Notes: a model not told the origin generated them from the sequence alone. A stretch of DNA of 64,000 bases from CAG-791 sp002390025 (GCA_946543465.1 CAMNLR010000124.1:75189-139188), one strand, 5' to 3'; counted from the first letter of the stretch, positions 8,513 to 17,359 are shown. Numbers and translations are program-made.

Positions 8513-9367
8513 ATGCCCGGAACCTTATATCTCTGCGCGACCCCCATCGGGAACCTCGGCGACATCACCCAGCGCGTCCTTGACACCCTGCGCGAGGTGG
8601 ATCTGATCGCGGCGGAAGATACCCGCAACACCCTGCGCCTGCTCAATCATTTTGAAATCAAAAAGCCTATGACCAGCTATCATGAGCACAACAAATACGA
8701 CAAGGCCAGGGAACTGATCGGCCGCCTGCACCGGGGTGAAAACATCGCCGTAGTCACGGATGCCGGCACCCCCGCCATCTCCGATCCCGGAGAGGTCCTG
8801 GCAGCCCTCTGCATCGAAGAGGGCATCCGCGTCACATCCCTCCCCGGAGCCTGTGCCCTGATCACGGCCCTCACCATGTCCGGCATGCCCGCCAGACGAT
8901 TCTGCTTCGAGGGCTTTCTTCCCCCGGAAAAAACAGAAAAAAAAGAGCGCCGCAGGATCCTGGACCAGCTCCGCACCGAAGAGCGGACCATCATCCTCTA
9001 CGAGGCGCCCCACCATCTGCGCGCAACACTGGCGGAGCTCGCAGAGACAGTCGGTGACAGCAGGCGCATTACGCTCTGCCGTGAACTGACCAAACGATTT
9101 GAGGAGGCCATCCCCTTCACCCTCGGAGATGCCGTTAACTACTACAAAGAAAACGACCCCCGCGGAGAATACGTCCTGGTCCTCGCCGGCGCCGATCCCG
9201 GGGAACTCGAGACACAGGCGCGCGCAGCCTTTGATGCCCTTTCCATCGAGGACCACATGCAGCAATATCTGGACCAGGGACTCTCCCAGAAGGAAGCCAT
9301 GCGCCGCGTCGCCGCAGACCGCGGCCTCTCCCGAAGAGATATCTACCAGCAGCTCAAAGTCAAATAA
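8513..9367 (+). CDS. rsmI: 16S rRNA (cytidine1402-2'-O)-methyltransferase
   Basis: Uses SAM to methylate the ribose of C1402 in the ribosomal decoding centre. The 284 residues match the family length. The N-terminus GTLYLCATPIGNLGDIT is the family hallmark, followed by AAEDTRNTLRLLNHF, VTDAGTPAISDPGE and the segment SLPGACALITAL. The C-terminal region GLSQKEAMRRVAADRGLSRR is the small helical domain often found in this family. TTGGAGAAAAACGGACC precedes the ATG at 8513. The gene follows the tRNA methyltransferase, a widespread Firmicutes pairing. Confidence 0.96.
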   Translation: MPGTLYLCATPIGNLGDITQRVLDTLREVDLIAAEDTRNTLRLLNHFEIKKPMTSYHEHNKYDKARELIGRLHRGENIAVVTDAGTPAISDPGEVLAALCIEEGIRVTSLPGACALITALTMSGMPARRFCFEGFLPPEKTEKKERRRILDQLRTEERTIILYEAPHHLRATLAELAETVGDSRRITLCRELTKRFEEAIPFTLGDAVNYYKENDPRGEYVLVLAGADPGELETQARAAFDALSIEDHMQQYLDQGLSQKEAMRRVAADRGLSRRDIYQQLKVK

Positions 9368-9369
9368 GA

Positions 9370-9626
9370 GCTGTAAGAGCTGCTGTAAAGATATAGCTGA
9401 CTTTTTTTGCTCCCCCAGGAAAGAAGCCGCCCCGGCCCGACAACAAAAAAGAGCGACAAAATAGAGCAGCAAAAAAGAGCGGCAAAAGGAACAACTAAAA
9501 GAACAACAAAAAGAGCGACAAAAAAGAGCAACAAAAAGAGCAGCAAAAAAGAACAAAAAAGCAACCGGAAAAGAAAACAGGAAAAGAGAAAAAGAAATTA
9601 AGAAAGAAAAGAAAAGGAGAAAAAAC
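9370..9626 (+). repeat. A-rich degenerate repeat between rsmI and rpe
   Basis: From about 9440 to 9600 the sequence is nearly all purine on this strand, with loose 12-13 base units of the type AGAGCGACAAAAA. A 64-codon frame (9407-9601, TTG start, product rich in Lys, Thr and Arg) runs through it. It has no good start or family and probably reflects only the base composition. The end of the tract supplies a GAAAAGGAGAAAAAAC ribosome binding site for rpe. Confidence 0.7.
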
Positions 9627-10292
9627 ATGAAACCCGAACTCATCCTCGCTCCATCCATGCTTTCGGCGGATTTTAAAAATCTGTCAGAGGAAATCAAGGC
9701 CGTCGAAAAAGGCGGCGCCGCCTATCTTCATATCGACGTCATGGACGGCGTCTTTGTCCCCTCGATCTCCTTCGGCATGCCTGTCATGAAATCCATCCGC
9801 AGCGCCACGGACATGGTATTTGATGCGCACCTCATGATCATTGATCCCATCCGCTATATCAAGGAGTTTGCGGCATCCGGCGCCGATCTCATCACCTTCC
9901 ACCTCGAGGCGGCTGAGGATCCCCAGGCTGTCATCGAAGAGATCCGCAAATACGGATGCAAAGCCGGCATCTCCATCAAACCCGGCACACCCTTCGAGGA
10001 TGTCATTCCCTACATGGACAAGGTGGACATGCTCCTCGTCATGACCGTTGAACCCGGATTCGGCGGCCAGAAGATGATGCCCGAGACCCTGGACAAAGTC
10101 CGCGCCGCACGCGCATACGTCACCGAAAAGGGCCTGAAGACAGACATCCAGGTCGACGGCGGCGTCAAATACGACAACATCCGGCTTCCCCTCGAAGCCG
10201 GCGCCAACATCTTCGTTGTCGGCTCTGCCGTCTTCGGCCCCGACACCTACGGGGAGGCAAAGCGCTTCAGCGATTTCCTCGCGGCGCAGTAA
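9627..10292 (+). CDS. rpe: Ribulose-phosphate 3-epimerase
   Basis: Interconverts ribulose 5-phosphate and xylulose 5-phosphate in the pentose phosphate pathway. The 221-residue TIM barrel is full length. Visible are LAPSMLSADF at the N-terminus, HIDVMDGVFVPSISFG (metal-binding His/Asp), FDAHLMI, the phosphate-side segment VEPGFGGQKMMP and QVDGGV with GSAVFG at the C-terminus. A GAAAAGGAGAAAAAAC ribosome binding site precedes the ATG. It ends in front of a bidirectional terminator. Confidence 0.97.
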   Translation: MKPELILAPSMLSADFKNLSEEIKAVEKGGAAYLHIDVMDGVFVPSISFGMPVMKSIRSATDMVFDAHLMIIDPIRYIKEFAASGADLITFHLEAAEDPQAVIEEIRKYGCKAGISIKPGTPFEDVIPYMDKVDMLLVMTVEPGFGGQKMMPETLDKVRAARAYVTEKGLKTDIQVDGGVKYDNIRLPLEAGANIFVVGSAVFGPDTYGEAKRFSDFLAAQ

Positions 10293-10687
10293 AGCCGCAA
10301 GATGACTCTGCGGGAGAGCTCCGGCAAAAAAGCCGGAATACAAGTGTGCGGGAGAGCCGCCCGGAAGGCCGGAGGCTGACCGCGCGCAAGTGCTCCGTGA
10401 GAGCAGCGGCCTGACGGGAAGTCAAAGAACTGAGTTCTGACACAGAGCACTGTAAAAATAAACAAGCTGTCAAAATGAAAAAGAAAACGGGCAGATCAGG
10501 AACCTGCATGACCATTTCATGGATTCCTGTATTCTGCCCGTTTTTTTAGTCTCAGTATCAGTTCTGTTTTGCAGAGCTATCTTTGTTTTTCATTGCTGCC
10601 TCTGTCTTTCAGCAGTATGGCTGTTTTTCGGTGTTATTTTTGGTTTCAGCAAGAGCTCTGTTTTTTTACAACATCACCTTTTTCTTA
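10293..10687. other. rpe / AI-2E-family gene convergent spacer
   Basis: The first 150 bases hold three loose repeats built around CAAGTG and CGGGAGAG motifs. The middle has the bidirectional terminator at 10484-10548. The rest (10549-10687) is T-rich on the plus strand and shows no gene with support. Confidence 0.5.
10484..10548. terminator. Bidirectional terminator between rpe and the minus-strand gene
   Basis: Long stem with arms AACGGGCAGATCAGGAA and TTCCTGTATTCTGCCCGTT (small mismatches) around a loop of about 20 bases. A T run follows on the plus strand (10541-10547) and an A-rich run precedes it (10478-10487), so it can end transcription from both rpe and the convergent gene. Confidence 0.8.
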
Positions 10688-12316
10688 TCACACCAGCTTT
10701 TCGGTTTCCGGCAGACTGCCGGCATTCTCCGCCGCATCGGTGTTCCCTGCTGCCGCGGCGGAGATCGGAGCATCTGAAGCAACTGCCGTGGTTTCTGCAC
10801 CTGCATCCACGACTGCAGATTCCAAAGTCCCGGTCATTTCGCCCGCACTGATGTCTTCTGCCGGAGCAACCGCAGATGCAGTATTTTCAGCCGCACTGAT
10901 GTCTTCTGCCGGAGCAACCGCAGATGCAGTATTTTCAGCCGCACCGGTGTCTTCCATTGGAGGATCCGCAGATGTGGTTTTTTCAGCCCCACCGGTGTCT
11001 TTCGTTGGAGAATCCGCAGATGCGGCCGCCTCAGGGTATGCGCCCTCATCATTGTCCGCTGCCGAGGAAACAAGATCCACTGCCTCCGAGACAGCCATGG
11101 CTGTCAGCACTGCCAGATCGGCTGTGGCGTTCACAGCTATGTCGCCGGCTGCTTTGACACCGGCCAGAGTGCCGCTCTTGCTCTTTTTGTGTTCTTCACT
11201 CTGGGTTTCCAGCCACTTGATGACATAGTCCTGATAGACGAAATCCACGATGGCAGCGAAGGGGATGGCCAGAAGGATGCCCAGGACCCCCATCAGACGG
11301 CCGCCGATCACCAGGGAAATCAGGATCCACACGGCGGAGACGCCCAGCTGCCCACCGAACAGGCGGGGCTTGATCACATAGCCGTCCAGCGTCTGCAGGA
11401 TCGTTGTAAAAATCAGGAAGAGCAGAGCGTACCAGGGCTTGACCAGTACCAGGATGAAAGCACCGATGACTGCGCCGATCATGGGACCGAAGGTCGGCGC
11501 CAGATTTGTCACACCGACGACAACCGAAATGATCGCAACGTAGGGCATGCCCGTGACCACCATGAAGACCCAGTTGCACAGGCCGATGATCATGCCGTCC
11601 AGCAGATCGAAGGCGATGTACTGGATCAGGATCTTATTGCAGCGGCTCCAGAAAGATGCCGTGTTCTTGTAGGCCTGATCCGGCAGCAGTGCATGGAGAA
11701 GCCTGGAGAAGCCCTTCCTGAGCCGGGCCTGGTCCATCATCAGATAGATCGCCAGAATGAAGGAGATGATCCAGTCAAACATCTTGGCGCCGATGCTGTA
11801 GGAGGCATTGACGATCTTGTTGAGATTTTCCGGAAGGATCCTTGTGAGCGACTGCAGCAGCTCATCGCCCGAGGAAATAAACTTTGACAGGTCAATGTCA
11901 TGCTGCAGGGCGAAGCTGTTCAGCTGCCGCATCAGCCGCTGGAAGGAAAGCACGTAACTGTTCAGGTTGCCCGCGAACATGATGATACTGTCTATGACCT
12001 GCGGGACCAGCGCGACCACCAGGATCACGATGAACAGGATCACGGAGAGGAAGGAGAAGATGACCGAAAGGGTGTGCCGCATTTTCTCCTGTTCAACTCT
12101 GTAAAAGACATATTTGCTGAAAACATTTTCCAGGGGATCCAGGATATAGGCGATCACGAAGGCCATGATGACAGGCGCGAAGACATGCCATATAGACCCA
12201 AGGAATTGAAGGATCCCGCTGATATGCGTCAGCAGCATATAAAGCACGACCGCCGAGCAAAGGGCGATCGTATAGGAAAACCATTTTTCTTTCAGAAGAT
12301 TTTTGTTGAATTTCAT
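10688..12316 (-). CDS. AI-2E family (PerM/YtvI-like) transporter with repeat tail
   Basis: Polytopic membrane protein of the AI-2E exporter/PerM family (542 residues). The N-terminal region has the paired hydrophobic segments typical of this family (about 14-60). The conserved C-terminal half contains NLAPTFGPMIGAVIGAFILV and LDGYVIKPRLFGGQLGVSAV. Family members export small molecules or ions; the substrate is unknown. The last 130 residues form a low-complexity Ala/Glu/Thr tail with four 16-residue repeats (SAVAPAEDISAAENTA type), which is not normal for the family. An AGGGAACG site precedes the ATG (12314-12316), and a strong promoter lies at 12372-12400. Confidence 0.88.
   Translation of the reverse strand: MKFNKNLLKEKWFSYTIALCSAVVLYMLLTHISGILQFLGSIWHVFAPVIMAFVIAYILDPLENVFSKYVFYRVEQEKMRHTLSVIFSFLSVILFIVILVVALVPQVIDSIIMFAGNLNSYVLSFQRLMRQLNSFALQHDIDLSKFISSGDELLQSLTRILPENLNKIVNASYSIGAKMFDWIISFILAIYLMMDQARLRKGFSRLLHALLPDQAYKNTASFWSRCNKILIQYIAFDLLDGMIIGLCNWVFMVVTGMPYVAIISVVVGVTNLAPTFGPMIGAVIGAFILVLVKPWYALLFLIFTTILQTLDGYVIKPRLFGGQLGVSAVWILISLVIGGRLMGVLGILLAIPFAAIVDFVYQDYVIKWLETQSEEHKKSKSGTLAGVKAAGDIAVNATADLAVLTAMAVSEAVDLVSSAADNDEGAYPEAAASADSPTKDTGGAEKTTSADPPMEDTGAAENTASAVAPAEDISAAENTASAVAPAEDISAGEMTGTLESAVVDAGAETTAVASDAPISAAAAGNTDAAENAGSLPETEKLV
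10845..11036. repeat. 48 bp tandem repeat in the tail of the AI-2E-family gene
   Basis: Four 48-base units in frame: 10845-10892 and 10893-10940 are identical, while 10941-10988 and 10989-11036 are diverged. They encode 16-residue units on the minus strand. Confidence 0.9.
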
Positions 12317-12371
12317 TTATATCGTTCCCTGACGAGTTAGTCCGAGTGAGTCTGATAGTTTCCGTTTCTTA

Positions 12372-12400
12372 AGTATATGCGAAAAAGAGCAAAACTTCAA
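12372..12400 (-). promoter_or_regulatory. Sigma-A promoter for the AI-2E-family gene
   Basis: Read on the minus strand: -35 TTGAAG (12400-12395), a 17-base spacer, and -10 TATACT (12377-12372), about 56 bases before the start codon. Confidence 0.65.
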
Positions 12401-12542
12401 TGCATTCGGACAGCGGGGAAGGCGGGCGGGGAAGGCGGAAGGTATTTGCAGGCAGAGCCTCCGGCATTTCAAGGAGGTCCAAAACCGCATGGGAACAGGG
12501 TATTTTGCTGTCATTTTGCACGATAAGACGTCTCAAAATCGA

Positions 12543-12571
12543 TTGAGAATTATACATATTTACTGTATAAT
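12543..12571 (+). promoter_or_regulatory. Sigma-A promoter for the GH32 gene
   Basis: -35 TTGAGA (12543-12548), a 17-base spacer, and a perfect -10 TATAAT (12566-12571), about 60 bases ahead of the start codon. Confidence 0.75.
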
Positions 12572-12629
12572 GAAGGGAGCAGTATGCCGATAACCACCTT
12601 GAACAATCCGACACAGGAGGATCCGCCTT

Positions 12630-14090
12630 ATGAGACAATGGACAACGGAAGAGCGCTACAGAGTGCTTCACAGCCCCGATGAAATTTCCGATCTTTATGA
12701 CAAGATCAGCAAATCCGTCTACCGCCAGACCTACCACGTACAGCCCGTCACAGGTCTTTCCAGTGACCCCAACGGCTTCACCTGCCACAAGGGTACCTGG
12801 CATCTCTTCTACCAGTGGTGCCCCTGGGGCGCCGTGCACGGCCTGAAATACTGGTATCATGTATCCAGTCCGGATCTTATCCACTGGAAAAACGAGGGTG
12901 TCGGACTGGCTCCCGATACTTTCTATGACAATAAGGGCTGCCATTCCGGCAGCGCCATCTGCGCGGGCGACGACCTCTATTTCTTCTACACCGGCAACCA
13001 CCGCGACGAAAACTGGGTCCGCACACCCTACACCTGTGCCGCAAAACTGGGCAAGGACGGCAAGCCCGAGAAGCTTCCCGAGCCCCTGTTCGGCCCCCGC
13101 GATGACTACAGCGAACACCAGCGCGATCCCAAAGTCGTTTACAACGAAAAGAATAACAAATATTACATCTTCATCGGCGCTCAGACCCTGGACAAAAAGG
13201 GCACTGTCCAGATCTACCAGTCCGAAAACCTCCTCTCCGGATGGTCCTTCGCCGGCCAGCTCAACGTCGTCGGCTTCGAGGACTTCGGCGGTATGTGGGA
13301 ATGCCCCTACATCGTCAACATCAGCGGCAGCGACGTCCTGATTTTCTCTCCTCAGTACACCAAGCTTCCCGGCCGCTCCGAGAGCACAAACCACAACGTC
13401 TATCTCATCGGCAAAATGGATTACGACACCCTGACCTTCACACCCGAGTCCGGCTACCGCCACCTCGACTACGGCTTCGACTTCTACGCCGCCCAGGGTG
13501 CCTCCAACGTCGGCGATCCCGACAAGGCCATCCTGATCGGCTGGATCGGCCTGCCCGACAACCACTATCCCACCGAGGAAGAGGACTGGGAAGGCAGCAT
13601 GGGCCTGCCCCGCGAACTCCGCGTCAAGGACGGTAAGCTCCTACAGACTCCTGTCAGCGGCATCGAAGCCCTCCGCGCCGGCGAAGCACCGGCCGACGGC
13701 ACCCTGCCCGCAGCCTGCGAGATGATCGTTGAGCCCGCCGCAGACGCTGATTTCGACCTCAACCTCTACACCAAGGCCGACGGCAGCGGCGGCCTGCGCC
13801 TCCACTACGACGCAGCAACAAAGACCTGCACCGTGGACAAGACCGGCCTCAACAAGCGCTTCAACATGGCAGTCGGCGAAGTCCTCGACATGCCCCTTGA
13901 AAATCCGCTCAGGAACCTCCGCATTTTCATCGACCGCAGCTCCACCGAGTATTTTGTCAATGACGGCGAGGCCACCTTCACCAGCCACACCTATCCCGAG
14001 GCAGAAGAGTTCCACTACACCGTCACAGACGGCGCAGCTGTCAAGATCTACAAACTCAACCCTTCCGTCAAGGATGATTTTGTTGTCTGA
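12630..14090 (+). CDS. GH32 sucrose(-6-phosphate) hydrolase / beta-fructosidase
   Basis: Retaining glycoside hydrolase family 32 enzyme that releases fructose from sucrose, sucrose 6-phosphate or fructans. The catalytic triad is in place: nucleophile Asp about 46 in SSDPNG, stabilising Asp about 166 in RDPKV, and acid/base Glu about 224 in WECPY. The first block is atypical (LSSDPNG where WMNDPNG is usual). A beta-sandwich C-terminal domain runs from about 370 to 486. There is no signal peptide, so it acts in the cytoplasm, which favours sucrose 6-phosphate or imported sucrose. An ACAGGAGGATCC site precedes the ATG at 12630. No sucrose transporter or regulator lies nearby. Confidence 0.9.
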   Translation: MRQWTTEERYRVLHSPDEISDLYDKISKSVYRQTYHVQPVTGLSSDPNGFTCHKGTWHLFYQWCPWGAVHGLKYWYHVSSPDLIHWKNEGVGLAPDTFYDNKGCHSGSAICAGDDLYFFYTGNHRDENWVRTPYTCAAKLGKDGKPEKLPEPLFGPRDDYSEHQRDPKVVYNEKNNKYYIFIGAQTLDKKGTVQIYQSENLLSGWSFAGQLNVVGFEDFGGMWECPYIVNISGSDVLIFSPQYTKLPGRSESTNHNVYLIGKMDYDTLTFTPESGYRHLDYGFDFYAAQGASNVGDPDKAILIGWIGLPDNHYPTEEEDWEGSMGLPRELRVKDGKLLQTPVSGIEALRAGEAPADGTLPAACEMIVEPAADADFDLNLYTKADGSGGLRLHYDAATKTCTVDKTGLNKRFNMAVGEVLDMPLENPLRNLRIFIDRSSTEYFVNDGEATFTSHTYPEAEEFHYTVTDGAAVKIYKLNPSVKDDFVV

Positions 14091-14104
14091 GTTGAACTGT
14101 CGAG

Positions 14105-14133
14105 GTTGTCAGGGGGACGGTTCCTTTGACACC
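14105..14133. repeat. Copy of the GGGGACGGTTCC repeat
   Basis: GTTGTCAGGGGGACGGTTCC followed by TTTGACACC, almost the same as at 15038-15066. Beside it, 14137-14167 can pair GGGGAC with GTCCCC. Lies between the GH32 gene and the HAD gene. Confidence 0.75.
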
Positions 14134-14255
14134 GGAGGGGACAGACGAGGAGACGGAGAACCGTCCCCTGTCTCCTCCTCCCCTCCACCGCCTCCCGTCC
14201 CGCCTCCTGCCCCGAAAGGACACCAATATAAGGTCTGAAAGGATACCCATACGAT

Positions 14256-15032
14256 ATGAAAAAAGTATTTGCGAGTGACTTTGATGGAACCCTCTATTTC
14301 TACCTGGCCGAGGATGACAGAAAGCTCCCGGCCGAGAACGTAGCCAAGATCCGCGAGTACCAGGCGGCAGGCCACCTCTTCGGTCTGTGCACAGGCCGTC
14401 AGGTCGGCGGTCTGACCCCCTTCATCACCGGTTTTGTTGAGCCCGACTTCTACATCACCAGCAGCGGCGCCAATATCGTGGACACACAGTTCAGAGAAAT
14501 CCGCAAGAAAGGCGTCGACCCCAAGGTTGCCGATGCCATCATCAAAAAATACGGCACCGACAATTTCCGCTTCACCCTTGATGTCGAAGGCGATATCTGC
14601 GTCTTCAAGGAAATGGACTACCCCGGAAAATACTACATCATCACCGGTGTAGATGACTGCCCCAAGGGCCTCATCCACCAGGTCTCCATCCACACCGAGA
14701 GCCTGGATGACGCCGCCCGCATGGCCGCCGAGATCAACGCCGAGTTCGGCGACTACGTCAATGCCTTCCAGAACGTCATCGAGATCGACATCGCCCCCAA
14801 GGGCTGCTCCAAGGGCGAGGGCGTCCAGTTCCTGCGCGAGTACATGAAACACGAGTACGGCGACATCCGACTCTACGGCATCGGCGATTCCATGAACGAC
14901 CTGCCCCTGATCGACGCATCCGATGTCTCCTACACCTTCCCCTATGCACCCAAGGAAGTCCAGGAGCGCGTGACAAAGGTGGTCCCCACCATCGTCGAAG
15001 CCCTCGAGGACTCCATGCGCGAAGAAGTCTGA
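14256..15032 (+). CDS. HAD-family (Cof-type) phosphatase
   Basis: Cytoplasmic haloacid dehalogenase-type hydrolase, 258 residues, of the Cof/YbiV-like subgroup that dephosphorylates sugar phosphates and similar metabolites. Motif I ASDFDGTL gives the nucleophile Asp8 and acid Asp10; motif II is LCTGRQ; the C-terminal motif is GIGDSMNDLPLI, which binds magnesium. A cap domain sits between them. The ATG at 14256 has GAAAGGATACCC upstream. It follows the sucrose hydrolase gene and could act on a sugar phosphate, but this is context only. It is flanked on both sides by the palindromic repeat family. Confidence 0.88.
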   Translation: MKKVFASDFDGTLYFYLAEDDRKLPAENVAKIREYQAAGHLFGLCTGRQVGGLTPFITGFVEPDFYITSSGANIVDTQFREIRKKGVDPKVADAIIKKYGTDNFRFTLDVEGDICVFKEMDYPGKYYIITGVDDCPKGLIHQVSIHTESLDDAARMAAEINAEFGDYVNAFQNVIEIDIAPKGCSKGEGVQFLREYMKHEYGDIRLYGIGDSMNDLPLIDASDVSYTFPYAPKEVQERVTKVVPTIVEALEDSMREEV

Positions 15033-15037
15033 CCTGA

Positions 15038-15155
15038 GTTGTCAGGGGGACGGTTCCTTTGACACCCCCGACAAGACAGGGTTGTCATGGGGACGGTTCT
15101 TCTGACACGGGATGATACCTGCAGGAGTTGTCACTGGAACCGTCCCCCTGACAAT
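15038..15155. repeat. Cluster of three GGGGACGGTTCC repeat copies
   Basis: Two direct copies (15038-15066 and 15081-15109) and one inverted copy (15127-15155). The inverted copy can pair with either direct copy to form a strong hairpin, as in a bacterial interspersed mosaic element. Confidence 0.8.
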
Positions 15156-15301
15156 GTGACACTCGCCGAAAAATGGCTCTACGATACCGGGAACGTAAAA
15201 GAAAAACAAAAAATACATAATAATAAATATTTAGTCAGGGCAATTGTTCAGATACACGAAAAAAGGCCTGTAAAAATGTTTGTTTTCCTATGTTCTGTCA
15301 G

Positions 15302-15330
15302 TTGCGTTTATCGTGTCCAATAGGTATAAT
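15302..15330 (+). promoter_or_regulatory. Probable pckA promoter
   Basis: -35 TTGCGT (15302-15307), a 17-base spacer, and a perfect -10 TATAAT (15325-15330). This gives a leader of about 55 bases. Confidence 0.65.
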
Positions 15331-15349
15331 GTCACCAAGAGACGATAAA
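15307..15349. promoter_or_regulatory. Dyad flanking the pckA -10 box, candidate operator
   Basis: TTTATCGT (15307-15314) and its exact reverse complement ACGATAAA (15342-15349) bracket the -10 box, 35 bases centre to centre. The arrangement would suit a repressor acting at the promoter. The binding protein is unknown, and the match is short enough to be chance. Confidence 0.35.
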
Positions 15350-15393
15350 TGTCCTTATTTAAGTACATTAATGATTCAGAAAGAGGTATGAGA

Positions 15394-17007
15394 ATGGCAA
15401 ATATTGATCTTACTAAGTATGGCATTACCGGCGCAACAGAGATCATCCGCAACCCCTCCTACGAGTTCCTGTATGAGGAAGAGATGAAGAAAGACCTCGA
15501 AGGCTTTGACAAGGGCGTCGAGACCGAGCTGGGCGCAGTCAATGTCATGACCGGCATTTACACCGGCCGTTCCCCTAAAGACAAATTCATCGTCATGGAC
15601 GAGAATTCCAAGGACACCGTATGGTGGACAACTCCCGAGTATCCCAACGACAACCATGTCGCATCCCAGGATACATGGAAAGCCTGCAAAGAGATCGCTA
15701 TGAAAGAGCTCTCCGGCAAGAAGCTTTACGTCGCTGACGCTTTCTGCGGCGCCAACAAGGACACCCGCATGGCAGTCCGCTTCATCGTCGAGGTTGCATG
15801 GCAGGCACACTTTATCAAGAACATGTTCATTCAGCCTACAGAGGAAGAACTTGAGAACTTCGAGCCTGATTTCGTAGTCTACAATGCCTCCAAGGCAAAA
15901 GTTGAGAACTACAAAGAGCTGGGCCTCAACTCCGAGACCGCTGTTCTCTTCAACATCACAGACCGCGAGTCCGTCATCATCAACACATGGTACGGCGGCG
16001 AGATGAAGAAGGGTATGTTCTCCATGATGAACTACTACCTGCCTCTGAAGGGCATTGCTTCCATGCACTGCTCCGCAAACACAGATATGCAGGGTAAGAA
16101 CACTGCCATCTTCTTCGGCCTTTCCGGCACCGGCAAGACCACCCTTTCCACAGATCCCAAGCGTCTGCTGATCGGCGACGACGAGCACGGCTGGGACGAC
16201 AACGGTGTCTTCAACTTCGAGGGCGGCTGCTACGCTAAGGTTATCAACCTGGACAAAGAGTCCGAGCCCGACATCTACAACGCCATCAAGCGCAACGCTC
16301 TGCTTGAGAACGTTACTGTCGACGAGAACGGCAAGATCGACTTCGCAGACAAGAGTGTCACAGAGAACACCCGTGTCTCCTATCCGATCGACCACATTCA
16401 GAACATCGTTCTCAATGTCAATCCCGTTTCCGCAGGCCCTGCAGCTGACAACGTAATCTTCCTGTCCGCTGACGCTTTCGGCGTACTGCCTCCCGTTTCC
16501 ATCCTGACTCCCGAGCAGACCAAGTACTACTTCCTGTCCGGATTCACAGCAAAACTCGCAGGCACAGAGCGCGGCATCACAGAGCCCACACCTACCTTCT
16601 CCGCTTGCTTCGGCCAGGCATTCCTGGAGCTGCATCCCACAAAGTATGCAGAAGAGCTGGTTAAGAGAATGGAGAAGAGCGGCGCCAAGGCATACCTTGT
16701 CAACACCGGCTGGAACGGCACAGGCAAGCGTATCTCCATCAAGGATACCCGCGGCATCATCGACGCTATCCTGAACGGCGACGTCCTCACAGCTCCCACA
16801 AAGCGCATCCCGATCTTCAACTTCGAAGTTCCCACAGAGCTTCCCGGCGTAGATTCCGCAATCCTTGACCCTCGCGACACCTATGCAGACGCTGCAGAGT
16901 GGAACGCAAAGGCAGAGGACCTTGCAAACCGCTTCATCAAGAACTTCGTCAAGTACACCTACAACGAGGCAGGTAAAGCTCTCGTTCCCGCTGGCCCTCA
17001 GCTCTGA
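15394..17007 (+). CDS. pckA: ATP-dependent phosphoenolpyruvate carboxykinase
   Basis: Interconverts oxaloacetate plus ATP with phosphoenolpyruvate, CO2 and ADP. In fermenting anaerobes it often runs toward oxaloacetate to feed succinate or malate formation. The 537 residues match the ATP-type family. Visible are GIYTGRSPKDKF, the P-loop GLSGTGKTTLS (about 242-252), the metal-binding GDDEHGW and FNFEGGCYAK. The frame is open from 15349, but the ATG at 15394 is chosen because AAGAGG lies 7 bases before it and MANIDLTKYG is a normal N-terminus. Codon use (more GCT, GCA and ACA) differs from its neighbours and suggests high expression. A terminator follows. Confidence 0.97.
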   Translation: MANIDLTKYGITGATEIIRNPSYEFLYEEEMKKDLEGFDKGVETELGAVNVMTGIYTGRSPKDKFIVMDENSKDTVWWTTPEYPNDNHVASQDTWKACKEIAMKELSGKKLYVADAFCGANKDTRMAVRFIVEVAWQAHFIKNMFIQPTEEELENFEPDFVVYNASKAKVENYKELGLNSETAVLFNITDRESVIINTWYGGEMKKGMFSMMNYYLPLKGIASMHCSANTDMQGKNTAIFFGLSGTGKTTLSTDPKRLLIGDDEHGWDDNGVFNFEGGCYAKVINLDKESEPDIYNAIKRNALLENVTVDENGKIDFADKSVTENTRVSYPIDHIQNIVLNVNPVSAGPAADNVIFLSADAFGVLPPVSILTPEQTKYYFLSGFTAKLAGTERGITEPTPTFSACFGQAFLELHPTKYAEELVKRMEKSGAKAYLVNTGWNGTGKRISIKDTRGIIDAILNGDVLTAPTKRIPIFNFEVPTELPGVDSAILDPRDTYADAAEWNAKAEDLANRFIKNFVKYTYNEAGKALVPAGPQL

Positions 17008-17155
17008 TTAGTACAATAGACGAACAGCCGAAGGCTGTGAGCCTGTCGGCAAGGCGAATTGCGTCAGTCACAAAACACAGGCGCGTCCAACATACTGACA
17101 CAGACCGGTTGACAGACTTGCAACAGCAGCTGTAACCGGATGATAAGACAGTCAC

Positions 17156-17193
17156 AGGCTGCCGATCTATTTACTGGGTCGGCAGCCTTTTTC
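17156..17193 (+). terminator. Rho-independent terminator after pckA
   Basis: A ten-base perfect stem, AGGCTGCCGA (17156-17165) with TCGGCAGCCT (17179-17188), is followed by TTTTTC. Confidence 0.9.
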
Positions 17194-17330
17194 GTACGGA
17201 ATTTAGGTATTCTAATGCGATAACTCAAACTTTCCGAATATTAAAGTTTGGGTTATTGACAACCTAAACTTGATCATCCCATCTAAATGAGCAGGACCCC
17301 TGTCAAATCAAAAATAAACCAAGATAAAAG

Positions 17331-17359
17331 TTGATTCGTCACCAATTATGATGTATATT
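17331..17359 (+). promoter_or_regulatory. Candidate distal promoter of the glycan locus
   Basis: -35 TTGATT (17331-17336), a 17-base spacer, and -10 TATATT (17354-17359). Confidence 0.45.

Larger units (their letters stand above)
12317..12629. other. Divergent promoter region
   Basis: Separates the minus-strand AI-2E-family gene from the plus-strand GH32 gene and holds one sigma-A-type promoter for each. No gene is seen in it. Confidence 0.6.
15033..15393. other. HAD-pckA intergenic region
   Basis: Contains three copies of the GGGGACGGTTCC repeat (15038-15155), an AT-rich stretch (about 15190-15300) and the pckA promoter with a flanking dyad. No gene was seen. Confidence 0.6.

Noticed and set aside
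9407..9601. A lysine-rich 64-codon frame between rsmI and rpe.
   Set aside because: It follows from the A-rich repeat; TTG start without a good ribosome binding site and no family likeness.
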